64,000 bases of DNA from Mucilaginibacter tolerans (GCF_030519375.1 NZ_JAUMKB010000005.1:186001-250000); one strand, 5' to 3'; shown: positions 33,377 through 43,021, counted from the stretch's first letter. Numbers and translations are program-made. Notes: generated by a model from the letters alone, not told the origin.

Positions 33377-35827
33377 CTATAACCTGCTCCGTTCCTCCCC
33401 TGCTCCGCTGTCTCTTTTCTGCTGATTTTTGTTCCCTGTTGAGCCAAACGGACGATAATAAGTAAGCTTGATAATAGGCGTAATTCGCGATTCTCCATAA
33501 TAAATTACATGTACTTTGCTGTTAAAGGCATCCGTAGTAAGCATACCTAAGTCGCTTTTATAACTCCCCGATCTGAAGACATCCGTAACCGACAGCTTCA
33601 AACTGCCATTGCCAAGCTGTTTCTTTACACCCAGGTTAACTACAGCATTACCGTAAGCCCGCCAATTGGCGTCATAAGTTGGCGAATAGTGATAGCCGGA
33701 TAACTCGGCGGAAAGCCCATGCTGAAATTTAAAGTTCTCGCTGAAATTAAATGAGCCGGCCAGAAAAGTCTTCTCAAAATGCTGGGGAGTGAATGATATC
33801 TTGTATTGTCTCAGTCCCCCGGTAAGAGTATAATTCATGTCCCACCAATCGCTGATTTTGACCGGTATGGTTGCCTGCAGGGTAATTGAATTCCGCCAAT
33901 CCGCATTTTCAGGCCGCAGATAAACCACTCCTTTTACCGGCCCGGTTGTAACCTGGGTTCCCAAAATAGGATCATCATCGCGGCTGAACAATAAGGAAAA
34001 CAGGTAGTCATGATAATTATAGCCTAATTTAAGGTTACGCGTTATGGCAGGCTTCAACAGAGGGTTTCCTGTAAAAACCGATACTGGGTCGTTATAGCTG
34101 ACGTAGGATGTGAGGTCGTTGTACGACGGTCTTGTGATGCGTTCCGTATAAGACAGATTCCATGATGAATTATTGTTTATTTTTCGGGTAAAGAACACCG
34201 AGGGAAAAAGCCGGCCCAGTTTGCGATCCACCCTGTAGTTGGTATCCGCTGATCTATCCGTATAATTATGTGAATACTCATAACGGGCACCTGCAACAAG
34301 ACTTGTGACCGAGTCAAGCTGTATATTGAAAGTGAGATAACCTGCATCTATCGTCTCATAGGTGATAAAGTTATTGGCTGACCCTACAGTGTTTGGTACC
34401 CAAATGCCGTTTTCAAAATCCTCAATACCGGAGCGGGCAGTGGTGCGGCTGTAAGTAGCTTTGGCACCGGCCTCCAGCTTTATTTTCTTATTCAGTTGCT
34501 TGGAATAATCCAGCTTGCCGATCAGCACTTTTATCACCGTGTTGCCAAAATCACGTTGCATGGGCGAAAAAAGGCTGTCGGCGTTGCCCGCCGGATTACC
34601 CTGGTTATCCGTAAATGTACTTTGCGAATTGTACAGTGACCGCGTATGGTAATACAGATAATCCAAATCAGCTCGAATGGTCTGCTTCCCTGCCAGGGTT
34701 TTGTCGAGGTACAAATTGGCAATTCCATTACCGAGATGGCTGGAATTATTAAAAAACGAATTATAAGTAAGCGTCGCATCCGAAGATTGATAATAGCCGT
34801 AATTATGAGGGAGGTTAGTGTTGCCACCACCCCAATAATTAAGGCTGGCGCCGATGGTTGTTACAGTGTCAAGCTTTATATCCGCACCCAATGTACCATC
34901 ATTATAATTAGAAATTGGTTTGCTGATGCCTGTATAACTAAAATCCGTTTGCCCACCTACCAACTGATCATACTCGGAGCCGGTTGCATTGAGATGTCCG
35001 TAGTCATGATCGTGCCAGTAAGAGTAAGACCCATATAGGTTGACCTTACCTGTATTGTGATTAATATTAAGCCCTGCAGAAGCCTTTTGATACATACCAT
35101 AACCAGCGGTCAGCGTTACAGAGCCATTTGATCCGCGCTTTTTGTTTTTTTTTGTCACGATATTAATGATACCTGCATTACCTTCAGCGTCGTAGTTAGC
35201 CGGTGGCGTATTCATCAATTCTATTTGAGCGATATTATCTGCGCTCATCCCGCTTAATAAAGTGATCAACTGATCCATCGACATACGCATAAGCCGACCA
35301 TCCAGCATCACCATTACTCCTGTTTTTCCGTTGAGTGAGATAGTATTGTTATGCTGATCGAGGATGACACCCGGCGACCGCTGCAGCACATCCAGTACCG
35401 AGCTACCCTGCGTCATGATGCTGTTTTGCACATTCACCGTCACGCCCTGGGCTGTTTGCTGTACCTGTGGTTTGTCAGCTTTGATTACTACTTCGCCTAA
35501 TTGCTTACTGGTACTCTTTAGTACGATTGCACCCAAATCTTTTTGGCTGCTATCTGCGCTTAATTCAAAGCTTTCAGAATTATAAGTTTGATAACCTATC
35601 ACACTGATCCGCATGAGGTATTTACCACCAGGGACATCCGTGATTTGAAATATACCCTTATCGTTGGTTAATGCCGATTTCACTATGGTACTATCGGCAG
35701 TTTGCATCAATGCAGCTGTCGCAAAGGGCACAGCCTGGTTATTTTGATCGGTCAATTTTCCCGTCACCTGTCCAAATACGGTTTGGAAAGTGATTGATAG
35801 CAACAGACAAAGCGTTAATTGTTTCAT
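33377..35827 (-). CDS. TonB-dependent receptor-like outer-membrane protein with carboxypeptidase-regulatory-like domain
   Basis: 816 residues: signal peptide MKQLTLCLLLSITFQTVFGQ, a CarboxypepD_reg-like beta-sandwich (about 22-105: VTGKLTDQNNQAVPFATAAL), a plug-like domain (about 115-220, with SSVLDVLQRSPGVILDQHNNTISLNGKTGVMVMLDG) and a C-terminal barrel (about 230-800). It belongs to the outer membrane beta-barrel family related to TonB receptors. The ATG at 35827 is preferred over one 30 bp upstream because it begins the signal peptide and is preceded by a Shine-Dalgarno-like AAAGGA held in a hairpin. Divergent from a LytS/LytTR pair that may control it. Confidence 0.87.
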   Translation of the reverse strand: MKQLTLCLLLSITFQTVFGQVTGKLTDQNNQAVPFATAALMQTADSTIVKSALTNDKGIFQITDVPGGKYLMRISVIGYQTYNSESFELSADSSQKDLGAIVLKSTSKQLGEVVIKADKPQVQQTAQGVTVNVQNSIMTQGSSVLDVLQRSPGVILDQHNNTISLNGKTGVMVMLDGRLMRMSMDQLITLLSGMSADNIAQIELMNTPPANYDAEGNAGIINIVTKKNKKRGSNGSVTLTAGYGMYQKASAGLNINHNTGKVNLYGSYSYWHDHDYGHLNATGSEYDQLVGGQTDFSYTGISKPISNYNDGTLGADIKLDTVTTIGASLNYWGGGNTNLPHNYGYYQSSDATLTYNSFFNNSSHLGNGIANLYLDKTLAGKQTIRADLDYLYYHTRSLYNSQSTFTDNQGNPAGNADSLFSPMQRDFGNTVIKVLIGKLDYSKQLNKKIKLEAGAKATYSRTTARSGIEDFENGIWVPNTVGSANNFITYETIDAGYLTFNIQLDSVTSLVAGARYEYSHNYTDRSADTNYRVDRKLGRLFPSVFFTRKINNNSSWNLSYTERITRPSYNDLTSYVSYNDPVSVFTGNPLLKPAITRNLKLGYNYHDYLFSLLFSRDDDPILGTQVTTGPVKGVVYLRPENADWRNSITLQATIPVKISDWWDMNYTLTGGLRQYKISFTPQHFEKTFLAGSFNFSENFKFQHGLSAELSGYHYSPTYDANWRAYGNAVVNLGVKKQLGNGSLKLSVTDVFRSGSYKSDLGMLTTDAFNSKVHVIYYGESRITPIIKLTYYRPFGSTGNKNQQKRDSGAGEERSRL

Positions 35828-35831
35828 GTGA

Positions 35832-35853
35832 TCCTTTGGTTTTACCCAAAGGA
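35832..35853 (-). promoter_or_regulatory. Hairpin covering a Shine-Dalgarno-like sequence of the receptor gene
   Basis: On the minus strand TCCTTTGG (35853-35846), loop GTAAAA, CCAAAGGA (35839-35832), then TCAC and the ATG. The AAAGGA is fully paired in the stem. It could switch translation on or off; no known riboswitch fold is seen. Confidence 0.5.
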
Positions 35854-36058
35854 ACACGCGTTCGCTGTTCGCTCAAAAATGGATTGACGAAGTGTTACAC
35901 ATAATTGATTAAACGCAGAAAGTGTTCAAAAACGAGGATAAATCAGTATTAGAATACCTTATCGGCAACTTGTCCTTTCGCAAATGCATTTGGTCAATTA
36001 TTTCAACCCTTTCAGATAGCGCATTTTATTAATATCATCAATAGCCTTACCTTTAGCT

Positions 36059-37189
36059 ATGCCTGATTTGAAGCCGAAACAACATTGGTTTATCCGATAC
36101 AAATTGTACCACATCCCTTTTTGGATGTTGTATAACTACGTATTTTGGGCGCTGTATACCGGAAGCGCGTATGAGGCTGCCCATGAAATGTATTTTTCTG
36201 CCTTATGGGTTAAAGCCTTCTTCTATACGATTTTTCCGGCCTTCGCGGTATATTTTAATTTGTATTTTCTCATCCCACGGTACCTGCAAAAGGGGCAATA
36301 TGGCTTGTACATCTTTTTCCTGGCATTAATTATCATTGCTTCTTCATTTCTAATCGTGCCGGGGTATTTCGTTAGTGCCTGGCTCGCAGGCAGTAATGCC
36401 AAAAAATATTTTGGCATTACAAGCGACTGGAGCGGTTTCTATAATGCAGCCAAGACAGAGCCTTTAAAATCGACAATAGCCGCAATCACATTGGGCATGA
36501 GCATAAAGCTCACCAAAAATTGGATAGAAACCCAAAGGCGTCAGCAGGCGCTGGAAAAGGAAAAACTGGAGACTGAGCTTAAGTTTTTGAAATACCAGTT
36601 CAACCCGCATTTTTTGTTCAATAGTATTAATTCGATTTTTTTCCTGATCCATAAGAATCCGGATATGGCGTCGGCTTCACTGGCAAAGTTTTCCGAGCTA
36701 TTGCGTCACCAGCTTTATGAGTGTAACGATGAACAAATTCCCTTAAGCAAAGAAGTAACTTACCTCGAGAATTTTATCGAACTGGAAAAACTTCGTCAGA
36801 GTCCCAGCCTACAGGTTAATGTCAATATAGATGAAGGTTATTCATCCGGTACAGGTATCGCCCCTTTTATTTTGATGACTTTTGTTGAGAATGCCTTTAA
36901 GCATGTGTCCAAGCATAAAACCAAATCAAACTGGATCAATATTGATCTGGTGTTAGCAGGTACCCAGCTTAGTTTTACAGTGAGCAACAGTGCTGCAAAA
37001 AACGAATCGCGTGATGTGGTCAACTATGGCGGCATCGGTTTAAAAAATGTACAGCGCAGGCTCGATCTTGTTTATCCCGGTCAATATCAACTAGATATCC
37101 AGGACAACCAAGACGCTTTTTTAGTTAAGCTGGATCTGCAATTGTCCGCAATCACCATCAACCCATCTGTACAACTTATAACCGAATAA
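36059..37189 (+). CDS. LytS-type sensor histidine kinase
   Basis: 376 residues. Four transmembrane helices in the first ~150 residues with no separate sensor domain, a short coiled coil (about 158-175), then the His_kinase domain: LKYQFNPHFLFNSINSI with phosphoacceptor His184, and the ATP-binding N-box FVENAFKHV and GGIGLKNVQRRL. It is followed with zero spacing by its LytTR response regulator. Divergent from the receptor gene. Confidence 0.92.
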   Translation: MPDLKPKQHWFIRYKLYHIPFWMLYNYVFWALYTGSAYEAAHEMYFSALWVKAFFYTIFPAFAVYFNLYFLIPRYLQKGQYGLYIFFLALIIIASSFLIVPGYFVSAWLAGSNAKKYFGITSDWSGFYNAAKTEPLKSTIAAITLGMSIKLTKNWIETQRRQQALEKEKLETELKFLKYQFNPHFLFNSINSIFFLIHKNPDMASASLAKFSELLRHQLYECNDEQIPLSKEVTYLENFIELEKLRQSPSLQVNVNIDEGYSSGTGIAPFILMTFVENAFKHVSKHKTKSNWINIDLVLAGTQLSFTVSNSAAKNESRDVVNYGGIGLKNVQRRLDLVYPGQYQLDIQDNQDAFLVKLDLQLSAITINPSVQLITE

Positions 37190-37927
37190 ATGATCAACTG
37201 TGTAATAATTGATGATGAACCATTAGCGAGAGAGGGCCTTGCTAATTATGTGCGTGAAGTTGATTTTCTGAACCTTGGCGGCATAGGGGAAAACCCGCTT
37301 GAATTATTGCATCTGATCGATCAGCAGAAAGTCGACCTGATATTTTTGGACATCCAGATGCCCAAAATGAATGGAATCGAGTTCCTGAAGATAATGCAGA
37401 AGCCTCCTATGGTGGTCATCACTACTGCCTACCCTTCTTATGCCTTGGAAGGGTTTCAATTGAATGTATTGGATTACCTGCTTAAACCCATCACGTTTGA
37501 ACGATTTTTCAAGGCCGTGGCCAAAGCGCGGGATTACCATAAGCTATTAAACGGTGATCATGCCAAGCAAAATGAAGATTACTTTTTCATCAAATGCGGC
37601 AACAAATACGAAAAGATTCCCTTTGAAGATATCCTGTATGTGGAAGGGATGCAGAACTATGTAAACATCTATACAGATAAAGGCAAATTCGTTACCATGC
37701 TGTCGCTCAAAAGTTTAGAGGAAAATCTTGACGGGCGGTCATTCATCCGGGTGCATAAGTCGTACATCGTAGCCATCAACAAAATAAACGGTATCGAGGG
37801 TAACGAGATTTTTATACAAAGTAATCGCATTCCTATCAGCCGGAATTACAGGCAAGGGGTACTTGAAAAAGTGGTATCCAAGCGGCTTTGGGATGGGATG
37901 TCAAAGAAACTGTGGGATAAGAAATAA
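37190..37927 (+). CDS. LytTR-family response regulator
   Basis: 245 residues. Receiver domain 1-120 with acidic pocket DDE (8-10), phosphorylated Asp54 (IFLDIQMPKMNG), Thr/Lys switch residues (VITTAYPSYA, LLKPI); LytTR DNA-binding domain about 135-235 (FFIKCGNKYEKIPFEDILYVEGMQNYVNIYT region). The ATG directly follows the kinase stop. Its stop codon abuts the stop codon of the convergent methyltransferase gene. Confidence 0.94.
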   Translation: MINCVIIDDEPLAREGLANYVREVDFLNLGGIGENPLELLHLIDQQKVDLIFLDIQMPKMNGIEFLKIMQKPPMVVITTAYPSYALEGFQLNVLDYLLKPITFERFFKAVAKARDYHKLLNGDHAKQNEDYFFIKCGNKYEKIPFEDILYVEGMQNYVNIYTDKGKFVTMLSLKSLEENLDGRSFIRVHKSYIVAINKINGIEGNEIFIQSNRIPISRNYRQGVLEKVVSKRLWDGMSKKLWDKK

Positions 37928-38419
37928 CTAATCAGCCCAAACCTTATTTTCCACCTTTATCCGCACTGAAAGCATAATTGCATTTAGTACACTGAAAATT
38001 ATGGCAGTATAATAAAGGTGAAATACCAAAGGGATAATTGCTATCTCGAGAACAACATCAACATAATTGGGATGCTTAAATAATTTATAAGGCCCCCTGC
38101 GCACAGCTACTGCGCCGGGTATCCGGTAAATACGGGTATTCCAGTACAGTCCTAAAGAACTCAATACCCAATATTTGAAGGCAAGCAGCAATACAAAAAG
38201 CAACAGAAAAATATAACTCACCGGCTGTCCACCGGTCAAATAATATTCTGCGATGAGCGACAAGATAAATAAGGTATGCAACGCAACTATGTAAGGATAA
38301 TGCTCCCGGCCATACTCAATAGCTCCCTGCGACAATAACCATTTCTCGTTCCGTTTAGAAATATAAAGCTCTGTGAAGCGCTGTGTAATAAGGAAAACGA
38401 TGAAGATAATAAATAGCAT
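37928..38419 (-). CDS. Isoprenylcysteine carboxyl methyltransferase (ICMT)-family protein, BpsB-like
   Basis: 163-residue polytopic membrane protein (about five helices). The C-terminal half carries the conserved SAM-dependent ICMT pattern: YWNTRIYRIPGAVAVRRGPYKLFKHPNYVDVVLEI. It follows the type III polyketide synthase by 5 bp, so it should methylate that enzyme's product. Such a pair (BpsA/BpsB in Bacillus, SrsA/SrsB in Streptomyces) makes methylated alkylpyrones or alkylresorcinols. Confidence 0.88.
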   Translation of the reverse strand: MLFIIFIVFLITQRFTELYISKRNEKWLLSQGAIEYGREHYPYIVALHTLFILSLIAEYYLTGGQPVSYIFLLLFVLLLAFKYWVLSSLGLYWNTRIYRIPGAVAVRRGPYKLFKHPNYVDVVLEIAIIPLVFHLYYTAIIFSVLNAIMLSVRIKVENKVWAD

Positions 38420-38424
38420 ATTAA

Positions 38425-39483
38425 TTACTTATTCCTCATTTTTAAAAGAACCATTTCACTCGAAAAGCCCGGCCCCATGGCCATCATCAGGCCATAGCCA
38501 TCTTCAAAACCTTCGTTCATAAATTTCTCCAGCACATACAGTACCGTAACGCTAGACATATTGCCATAATTGTTCATTACCGAACGTGTCTTTTGAAGAA
38601 AATCACCTTCAACGCCCAATGCATCTGCGTAGGCATCCAGCACTTTCTTGCCGCCGGGATGAAAAATGAAATTTTTAATATCACTAAGCTTTAGTCCCTG
38701 CCCGGTCAGGAAATTATCAATATCTTCCCTGACATGCTGATTAATGAACGTCGGGATATCTTTTGAGAACAATACTTTAAAACCGGTATCTCTAAAATCC
38801 CAGCCCATTACCTCCAGCGAATCGTAATACAGCTTACTGCTTGATGCCTGGTAGCTTACTTTTTTATTGTCAGGATGATTATCGCCTTTGACAATACAGG
38901 CTGCTATTCCGTCTGAAAACAGGCTTGATCCGATGAAATTACTCTTGCTGTAATCATTGGTGAGCAGTGTTAATGAGCACAATTCAACAGCGACTAATAA
39001 AACTACAGCATCAGGATTTGCTTTTGCCAGGGCGTTTGCCTTAGCCATACCAGAAACACCTCCCCCGCAACCTAAACCAAAGATCGGCATGCGATTAATA
39101 TGCGGGTTCAATCTCATATGATTAATAATCAGTGCATCCATGCTTGGGGTTGCCAGTCCGGTAGTCGAGACAAATAAAATATCCGTAATATCCAACTTGT
39201 CGATATTTGCCGATTTGATACAATCCTCAATTGCCTTTACTGACCATATTAATGCCTTTTCAAGATATTCACCGTTGCGTTCCTCAAAAGTATTAGGACT
39301 AGTATAGTAGGTAAGTGGCTCGCAAAAATTGCGCGTTACTATTTCTGTATTGTCAAATGCCTGAATGAGCCTGTCTACCTGCGGAAAGTTTTTTGCAAAC
39401 ATGGCTCTGGCCTGTTCTTTGGCCTCCTGCTGGGCAATGCGATGAGGAAGGTCTATTTTAGATACTGATGCTATAAAGGGCAT
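38425..39483 (-). CDS. Type III polyketide synthase (chalcone-synthase-like, BpsA-like)
   Basis: 352 residues. Condenses acyl starters with malonyl units without an acyl carrier protein. The catalytic triad is visible: Cys139 in IFGLGCGGGVSG, His275 in FIFHPGGKKVLDAY and Asn308 in NNYGNMSS. GPGFSSEMVLL near the C-terminus is the usual GFGPG-like loop. Likely product: alkylpyrone or alkylresorcinol from a fatty acyl starter, methylated by the next gene. Chain length cannot be predicted. Confidence 0.94.
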   Translation of the reverse strand: MPFIASVSKIDLPHRIAQQEAKEQARAMFAKNFPQVDRLIQAFDNTEIVTRNFCEPLTYYTSPNTFEERNGEYLEKALIWSVKAIEDCIKSANIDKLDITDILFVSTTGLATPSMDALIINHMRLNPHINRMPIFGLGCGGGVSGMAKANALAKANPDAVVLLVAVELCSLTLLTNDYSKSNFIGSSLFSDGIAACIVKGDNHPDNKKVSYQASSSKLYYDSLEVMGWDFRDTGFKVLFSKDIPTFINQHVREDIDNFLTGQGLKLSDIKNFIFHPGGKKVLDAYADALGVEGDFLQKTRSVMNNYGNMSSVTVLYVLEKFMNEGFEDGYGLMMAMGPGFSSEMVLLKMRNK

Positions 39484-39596
39484 ATTTTAAGATTATTCTA
39501 TAATATATAAATGAATGGGAACCACTTTAGTTTTTATTTAAAACCTGTACGCCCTTAGCTAAACTACGTTTTCTAATTCATCTTGGTTGCCCGCAT

Positions 39597-39622
39597 AAAA
39601 AAAGCCGCCAATTTATGGCGAC
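39597..39622 (-). terminator. Terminator of the acyltransferase-like gene
   Basis: On the minus strand GTCGCCA (39621-39615) pairs with TGGCGGC (39610-39604), one wobble, 4-nt loop, followed by a run of T residues. Confidence 0.82.
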
Positions 39623-39666
39623 TTCCGTGAGATTGAGATTTAGTTGATTTTAGTAGAAGATCTTAT

Positions 39667-40788
39667 TTATACTCTGATGTATATTTTCTTTTTGTCTAAA
39701 ACATAGCCTACCAGCCAGCAAACCAGCATAAAACTAATCGCAAATAACAACGAGCCTATTTTGCCGGGCGCAATTGCCTGAAAAGCTGAAGTCCACATAG
39801 CAGGCAATACTTTGCCTCCTACTGAAATCCATGCCAGCATAATGAGCAGTATTTCAGAAAGTACGTATATAGGCAATGGATTTTTCCCTACAACCGTAAA
39901 GAAATTTGCCCAGTTACCTTTATTCCAGCTCTTTACTTCTAAAGCATACAACAGGAATGATATAATAACCAGATCAAGGCCCGTAGTTACGAATACAAAT
40001 GAACTGGTCCATAGTTTTTTGTTCATCGGAAATGCCGGATCCCAGCAAATAGCGATGAATATAAACAAACAACCGGTGAGTAAAAGCTTTGATATCGTCT
40101 CGTAACCCTTGCCTTTTTCCTGAATAAACTTACCAGCATAATAACCAATAATTACATTCACAATAGCCGGTAGGGTACTTAAAAAGCCTTCCGGTTCAAA
40201 TGCTATGCCTTCTCCATGATACATGTGAGCATCGCCTAATATCCATTTATCTAAATAAAATCCTGCATTCCCGGTCATTGTCAGTTGCGCGCCCTGATCG
40301 CCAAAAACAAGCAGTATTATCCAATAACCCAGTAATAACAATCCGGATAAAACATAAACTGTACGCGTTGATAAGTAATGAATCATCAGCGAAGCAAAGC
40401 AATAGCATAAAGCTATACGCTGCAATACCCCAACGATACGTGTATGCGATATTGGGGCCAACGACCATTGGCCATGATCTATCTTGAAAAATGGGAACCA
40501 ATACATCAGGTAGCCTATCATGAAGATCAGGAAAGTTCTTTTGAAGATCTTCAACAGTACCGCAGAATTATCCATTTGTTGAAACTTCTTCATTGTAAAG
40601 CTCATCGCATTACCTACAGCAAAAAGGAAGGAAGGGAAAACCAGGTCAGTTGGTGTAAAGCCGTTCCATTTAGCATGGTTGAGTGGCCAAAAGGCTTCGC
40701 CCCCTGGGTTATTGACAATAATCATGAAACAAATAGTCAAACCACGGAATACATCCAGGGACAAAAATCTAGGAGAAGTTTCGGCCAT
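39667..40788 (-). CDS. HGSNAT-like/DUF5009 membrane acyltransferase (paralogue 1)
   Basis: 373 residues with about eleven membrane helices. N-terminal SPRFLSLDVFRGLTICFMIIVNNPGG and an early Arg-Gly pair are typical of the heparan-alpha-glucosaminide N-acetyltransferase-like family, which moves acetyl groups across a membrane onto terminal glucosamine. The start at 40788 is used; one at 40833 would add a poorly matching 15 residues. It is paralogous to the gene at 58532-59689, but stands alone here. Substrate inferred by family only. Confidence 0.85.
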   Translation of the reverse strand: MAETSPRFLSLDVFRGLTICFMIIVNNPGGEAFWPLNHAKWNGFTPTDLVFPSFLFAVGNAMSFTMKKFQQMDNSAVLLKIFKRTFLIFMIGYLMYWFPFFKIDHGQWSLAPISHTRIVGVLQRIALCYCFASLMIHYLSTRTVYVLSGLLLLGYWIILLVFGDQGAQLTMTGNAGFYLDKWILGDAHMYHGEGIAFEPEGFLSTLPAIVNVIIGYYAGKFIQEKGKGYETISKLLLTGCLFIFIAICWDPAFPMNKKLWTSSFVFVTTGLDLVIISFLLYALEVKSWNKGNWANFFTVVGKNPLPIYVLSEILLIMLAWISVGGKVLPAMWTSAFQAIAPGKIGSLLFAISFMLVCWLVGYVLDKKKIYIRV

Positions 40789-40962
40789 AATTTTAGATCG
40801 ATTGAATTGGAAAGCCCAATGTAACAATAACAATCTAAATTTTAAAGGAAATGTTAAATAGATTATGAAACTTTTTAAAAAAAATTGAAAAGTATTTACC
40901 CCGTAATAATATAGCGAGTGGAATAAGACGAGAAACGATTGCCCGGGATCATAAACAAGTGT

Positions 40963-41241
40963 TTAATCCAAATATCCCGCAAGCTCGGGCTCATTATACT
41001 CCCTTATAAATTCTACAATCCGGTGTACATTTTCATCGGCCAGAATATCCTCACTATTCCATTCACATTCAACCGACTCACCATCAACCCGTATCTCGCC
41101 TATAGTTGTACCCCGGTCGATTAAAATATATCGCCCGGTAGCAAACAGGTCACCTCCGGCAATTTCTTCATAAACGGGCTCAATTGTAATCAGGCACTCT
41201 CCCGTGCTTGTATGCAGCTGATAATTTACAGGATTTACCAT
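40963..41241 (-). CDS. Hypothetical protein, 92 aa
   Basis: Small acidic protein without signal peptide or membrane segment. Beta-rich N-terminal half (QLHTSTGECLITIEPVYEEIAGGDLF) and a helical end (ENVHRIVEFIREYNEPELAGYLD). No family recognised. It begins a block of small orphan genes (40.9-42.4 kb). Confidence 0.55.
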   Translation of the reverse strand: MVNPVNYQLHTSTGECLITIEPVYEEIAGGDLFATGRYILIDRGTTIGEIRVDGESVECEWNSEDILADENVHRIVEFIREYNEPELAGYLD

Positions 41242-41809
41242 AACCTATATTTTCACATTTAAGACGTTGCATAACGCGTTTTGTTTCATAAAATCCAATT
41301 TCTAACCGCCCTTTAATGTCATATAAAGGAACGCACCCTGGAATTTAAGAATCAAGTAGTCAAACTAAATTTTTTGAAGGCTTAAGCACCGAAAAACGAA
41401 CGATCAAAGATACTTTTATCCGAAGGTAGGGTCGGATATAGCGCAATCGTTATTTTCACCCACAGTTAACACATATCTAACATAATACTTTAGCTGCACA
41501 TTTCAAAGTATTTCCTGCAATAAATTATTAAGATAAGTTACTAATTCACAGCACGCTAAAATGGGTTTTTACCAGCTTGGGTCTGCCTTTTATCGGATCA
41601 TTTCTAAACCTGTAAAAATCCTGTATCCGCAAAGCGTGAGTCAGGGTAAAAAAATTCACAATCTTTACTTTAAATAATCTTTATATCTCCACTTATTAAC
41701 AGTTAATTATGAGTTTAACGAAAGAATTATCCGAATTACATTAAATTAGTTGGCAATGAAACAAAATGGTACATTTTTTGACAAGTGTTAGCAATACATA
41801 TATCAGCAG
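41242..41809. other. 568-bp AT-rich gap
   Basis: No clear gene. A 38-codon frame at 41561-41677 (basic, starting MGFYQLGSAFYRIISK) is the best candidate. I see no tRNA, repeat or terminator. It lies between two divergent orphan genes and must contain their promoters. Confidence 0.4.
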
Positions 41810-42109
41810 ATGCTATCGTCCAACTTTTACTTAGTACAAACAGAGAGCGGTGACATGATCAGGGATGTCAAATCCATGCTAACCATCAGCGTCCATCACT
41901 TAAATAAGGATTCATTTCAGCCAAATCCATCAGAACTACAATTCTACAGCCGTTATCCGGGCGATTTATTAGCATTTGAAACCGTGAATATTAAGGATTA
42001 CCTGCGACCAATGGTCGCATCTGCGCTTTTGTGGTATGCTCAATACATCGGCTATCCCGAGATGAACATCAGTAGCGAAGATCCACGCCCGTCACTCAAA
42101 GCGGGTTGA
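41810..42109 (+). CDS. Hypothetical protein, 99 aa
   Basis: Soluble protein with an amphipathic C-terminal helix (RPMVASALLWYAQYIGYPEM). No family recognised. Its stop codon abuts that of the convergent 106-residue gene, which favours both being real genes rather than chance frames. Confidence 0.5.
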   Translation: MLSSNFYLVQTESGDMIRDVKSMLTISVHHLNKDSFQPNPSELQFYSRYPGDLLAFETVNIKDYLRPMVASALLWYAQYIGYPEMNISSEDPRPSLKAG

Positions 42110-42430
42110 TCAAAGCATTAGCAGATATTTCTCAAATTGGGGAATAAAATCATCAAACAATTCACATCCACTTGCTTTTTCGTATTCGCTTTTTGTGAAA
42201 GTGTAAATAATATAACCATTTTTTACACATTCCATTTGATACTCCCACTCGTCGATTTTCCAAGCAATAGCCAGGCTACCTGATTTTGTAGGCTTAAAGC
42301 TTAAATTCTGCTCTAAATTAATATCCTCTATGTAATTAAGCACCTTTTCGGCATTATAGCGGGCTAGATCATTTGGTTTGGGATGATATGGATTGCGCAA
42401 ATTCAGCACCGATATTAAATGTGGATGCAT
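42110..42430 (-). CDS. Hypothetical protein, 106 aa
   Basis: Soluble, mixed alpha-beta protein (SGSLAIAWKIDEWEYQMECV, then a helical FDDFIPQFEKYLLML end). The pattern resembles small immunity or effector-adaptor proteins but no family is recognised. Convergent with its neighbour with zero intergenic bases. Confidence 0.5.
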   Translation of the reverse strand: MHPHLISVLNLRNPYHPKPNDLARYNAEKVLNYIEDINLEQNLSFKPTKSGSLAIAWKIDEWEYQMECVKNGYIIYTFTKSEYEKASGCELFDDFIPQFEKYLLML

Positions 42431-42580
42431 GTGTCAAATTAATTAGGTTGCAGGCATTTTATACGGAGACGCGGTAAATAGGTTCAAATTTTCTTAATGG
42501 TACATCATTTGCATATAAGTTAAAAGCACAGCAGTATAAAGCTGAAATGTGTTTACTTGAGACCTATAAAAAATATCACC

Positions 42581-42973
42581 ATGTGTAAACTTGTACTAAT
42601 TGATGACAATCCTATTGATCATTATATCATGCGGACCATGCTTTACAATAATGAAGCATGCAAACAAGCCACTTACACTTTTGATGGCAGTATGATATTG
42701 GAGTATATAGAAGAGAACAGATCAGCGACAGAGAAACTGCCTGATGTGATCTTTCTTGATCTGACCATGCCCGACTTTAGCGGGTGGGAGTTCCTGGACA
42801 GATTTGAGCAAATAAAGAATAGTTTTAAGAAAAACATTGAGGTATATGTGATGACTTCCTCAGTCAGAGAATCGGACAAAGAGCGGTCAAGCAAATACAA
42901 ATGCGTTAATTCTTTTATCAGTAAGCCGCTATCAAAACAAACGCTTAACTATATCTGCGAGCACAGCGTTTGA
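42581..42973 (+). CDS. Single-domain response regulator (CheY/Rcp1-like)
   Basis: 130 residues, receiver domain only. Acidic pocket IDDN (7-10), phosphorylated Asp60 (VIFLDLTMPDFSGWEF), switch Thr/Ser in VMTSSVRESD and Lys in FISKPLS. The ATG at 42581 is used because it begins the first beta strand. No partner kinase lies next to it. It ends in a hairpin terminator shared with the convergent operon. Confidence 0.88.
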   Translation: MCKLVLIDDNPIDHYIMRTMLYNNEACKQATYTFDGSMILEYIEENRSATEKLPDVIFLDLTMPDFSGWEFLDRFEQIKNSFKKNIEVYVMTSSVRESDKERSSKYKCVNSFISKPLSKQTLNYICEHSV

Positions 42974-43021
42974 TAACCACGAATCAGTTTTGATTTTTCA
43001 TTCATAGTTTTTTAAATCAGT

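Noticed and set aside
40102-40108. GTAACCC, the complement of the sigma-type -35 block
   Set aside because: It lies inside the acyltransferase-like gene and no matching -10 block follows at 15-16 bp.
41561-41677. 38-codon basic reading frame in the 41.2-41.8 kb gap
   Set aside because: No recognisable family, no clear promoter or terminator, and length within chance expectation in AT-rich DNA.
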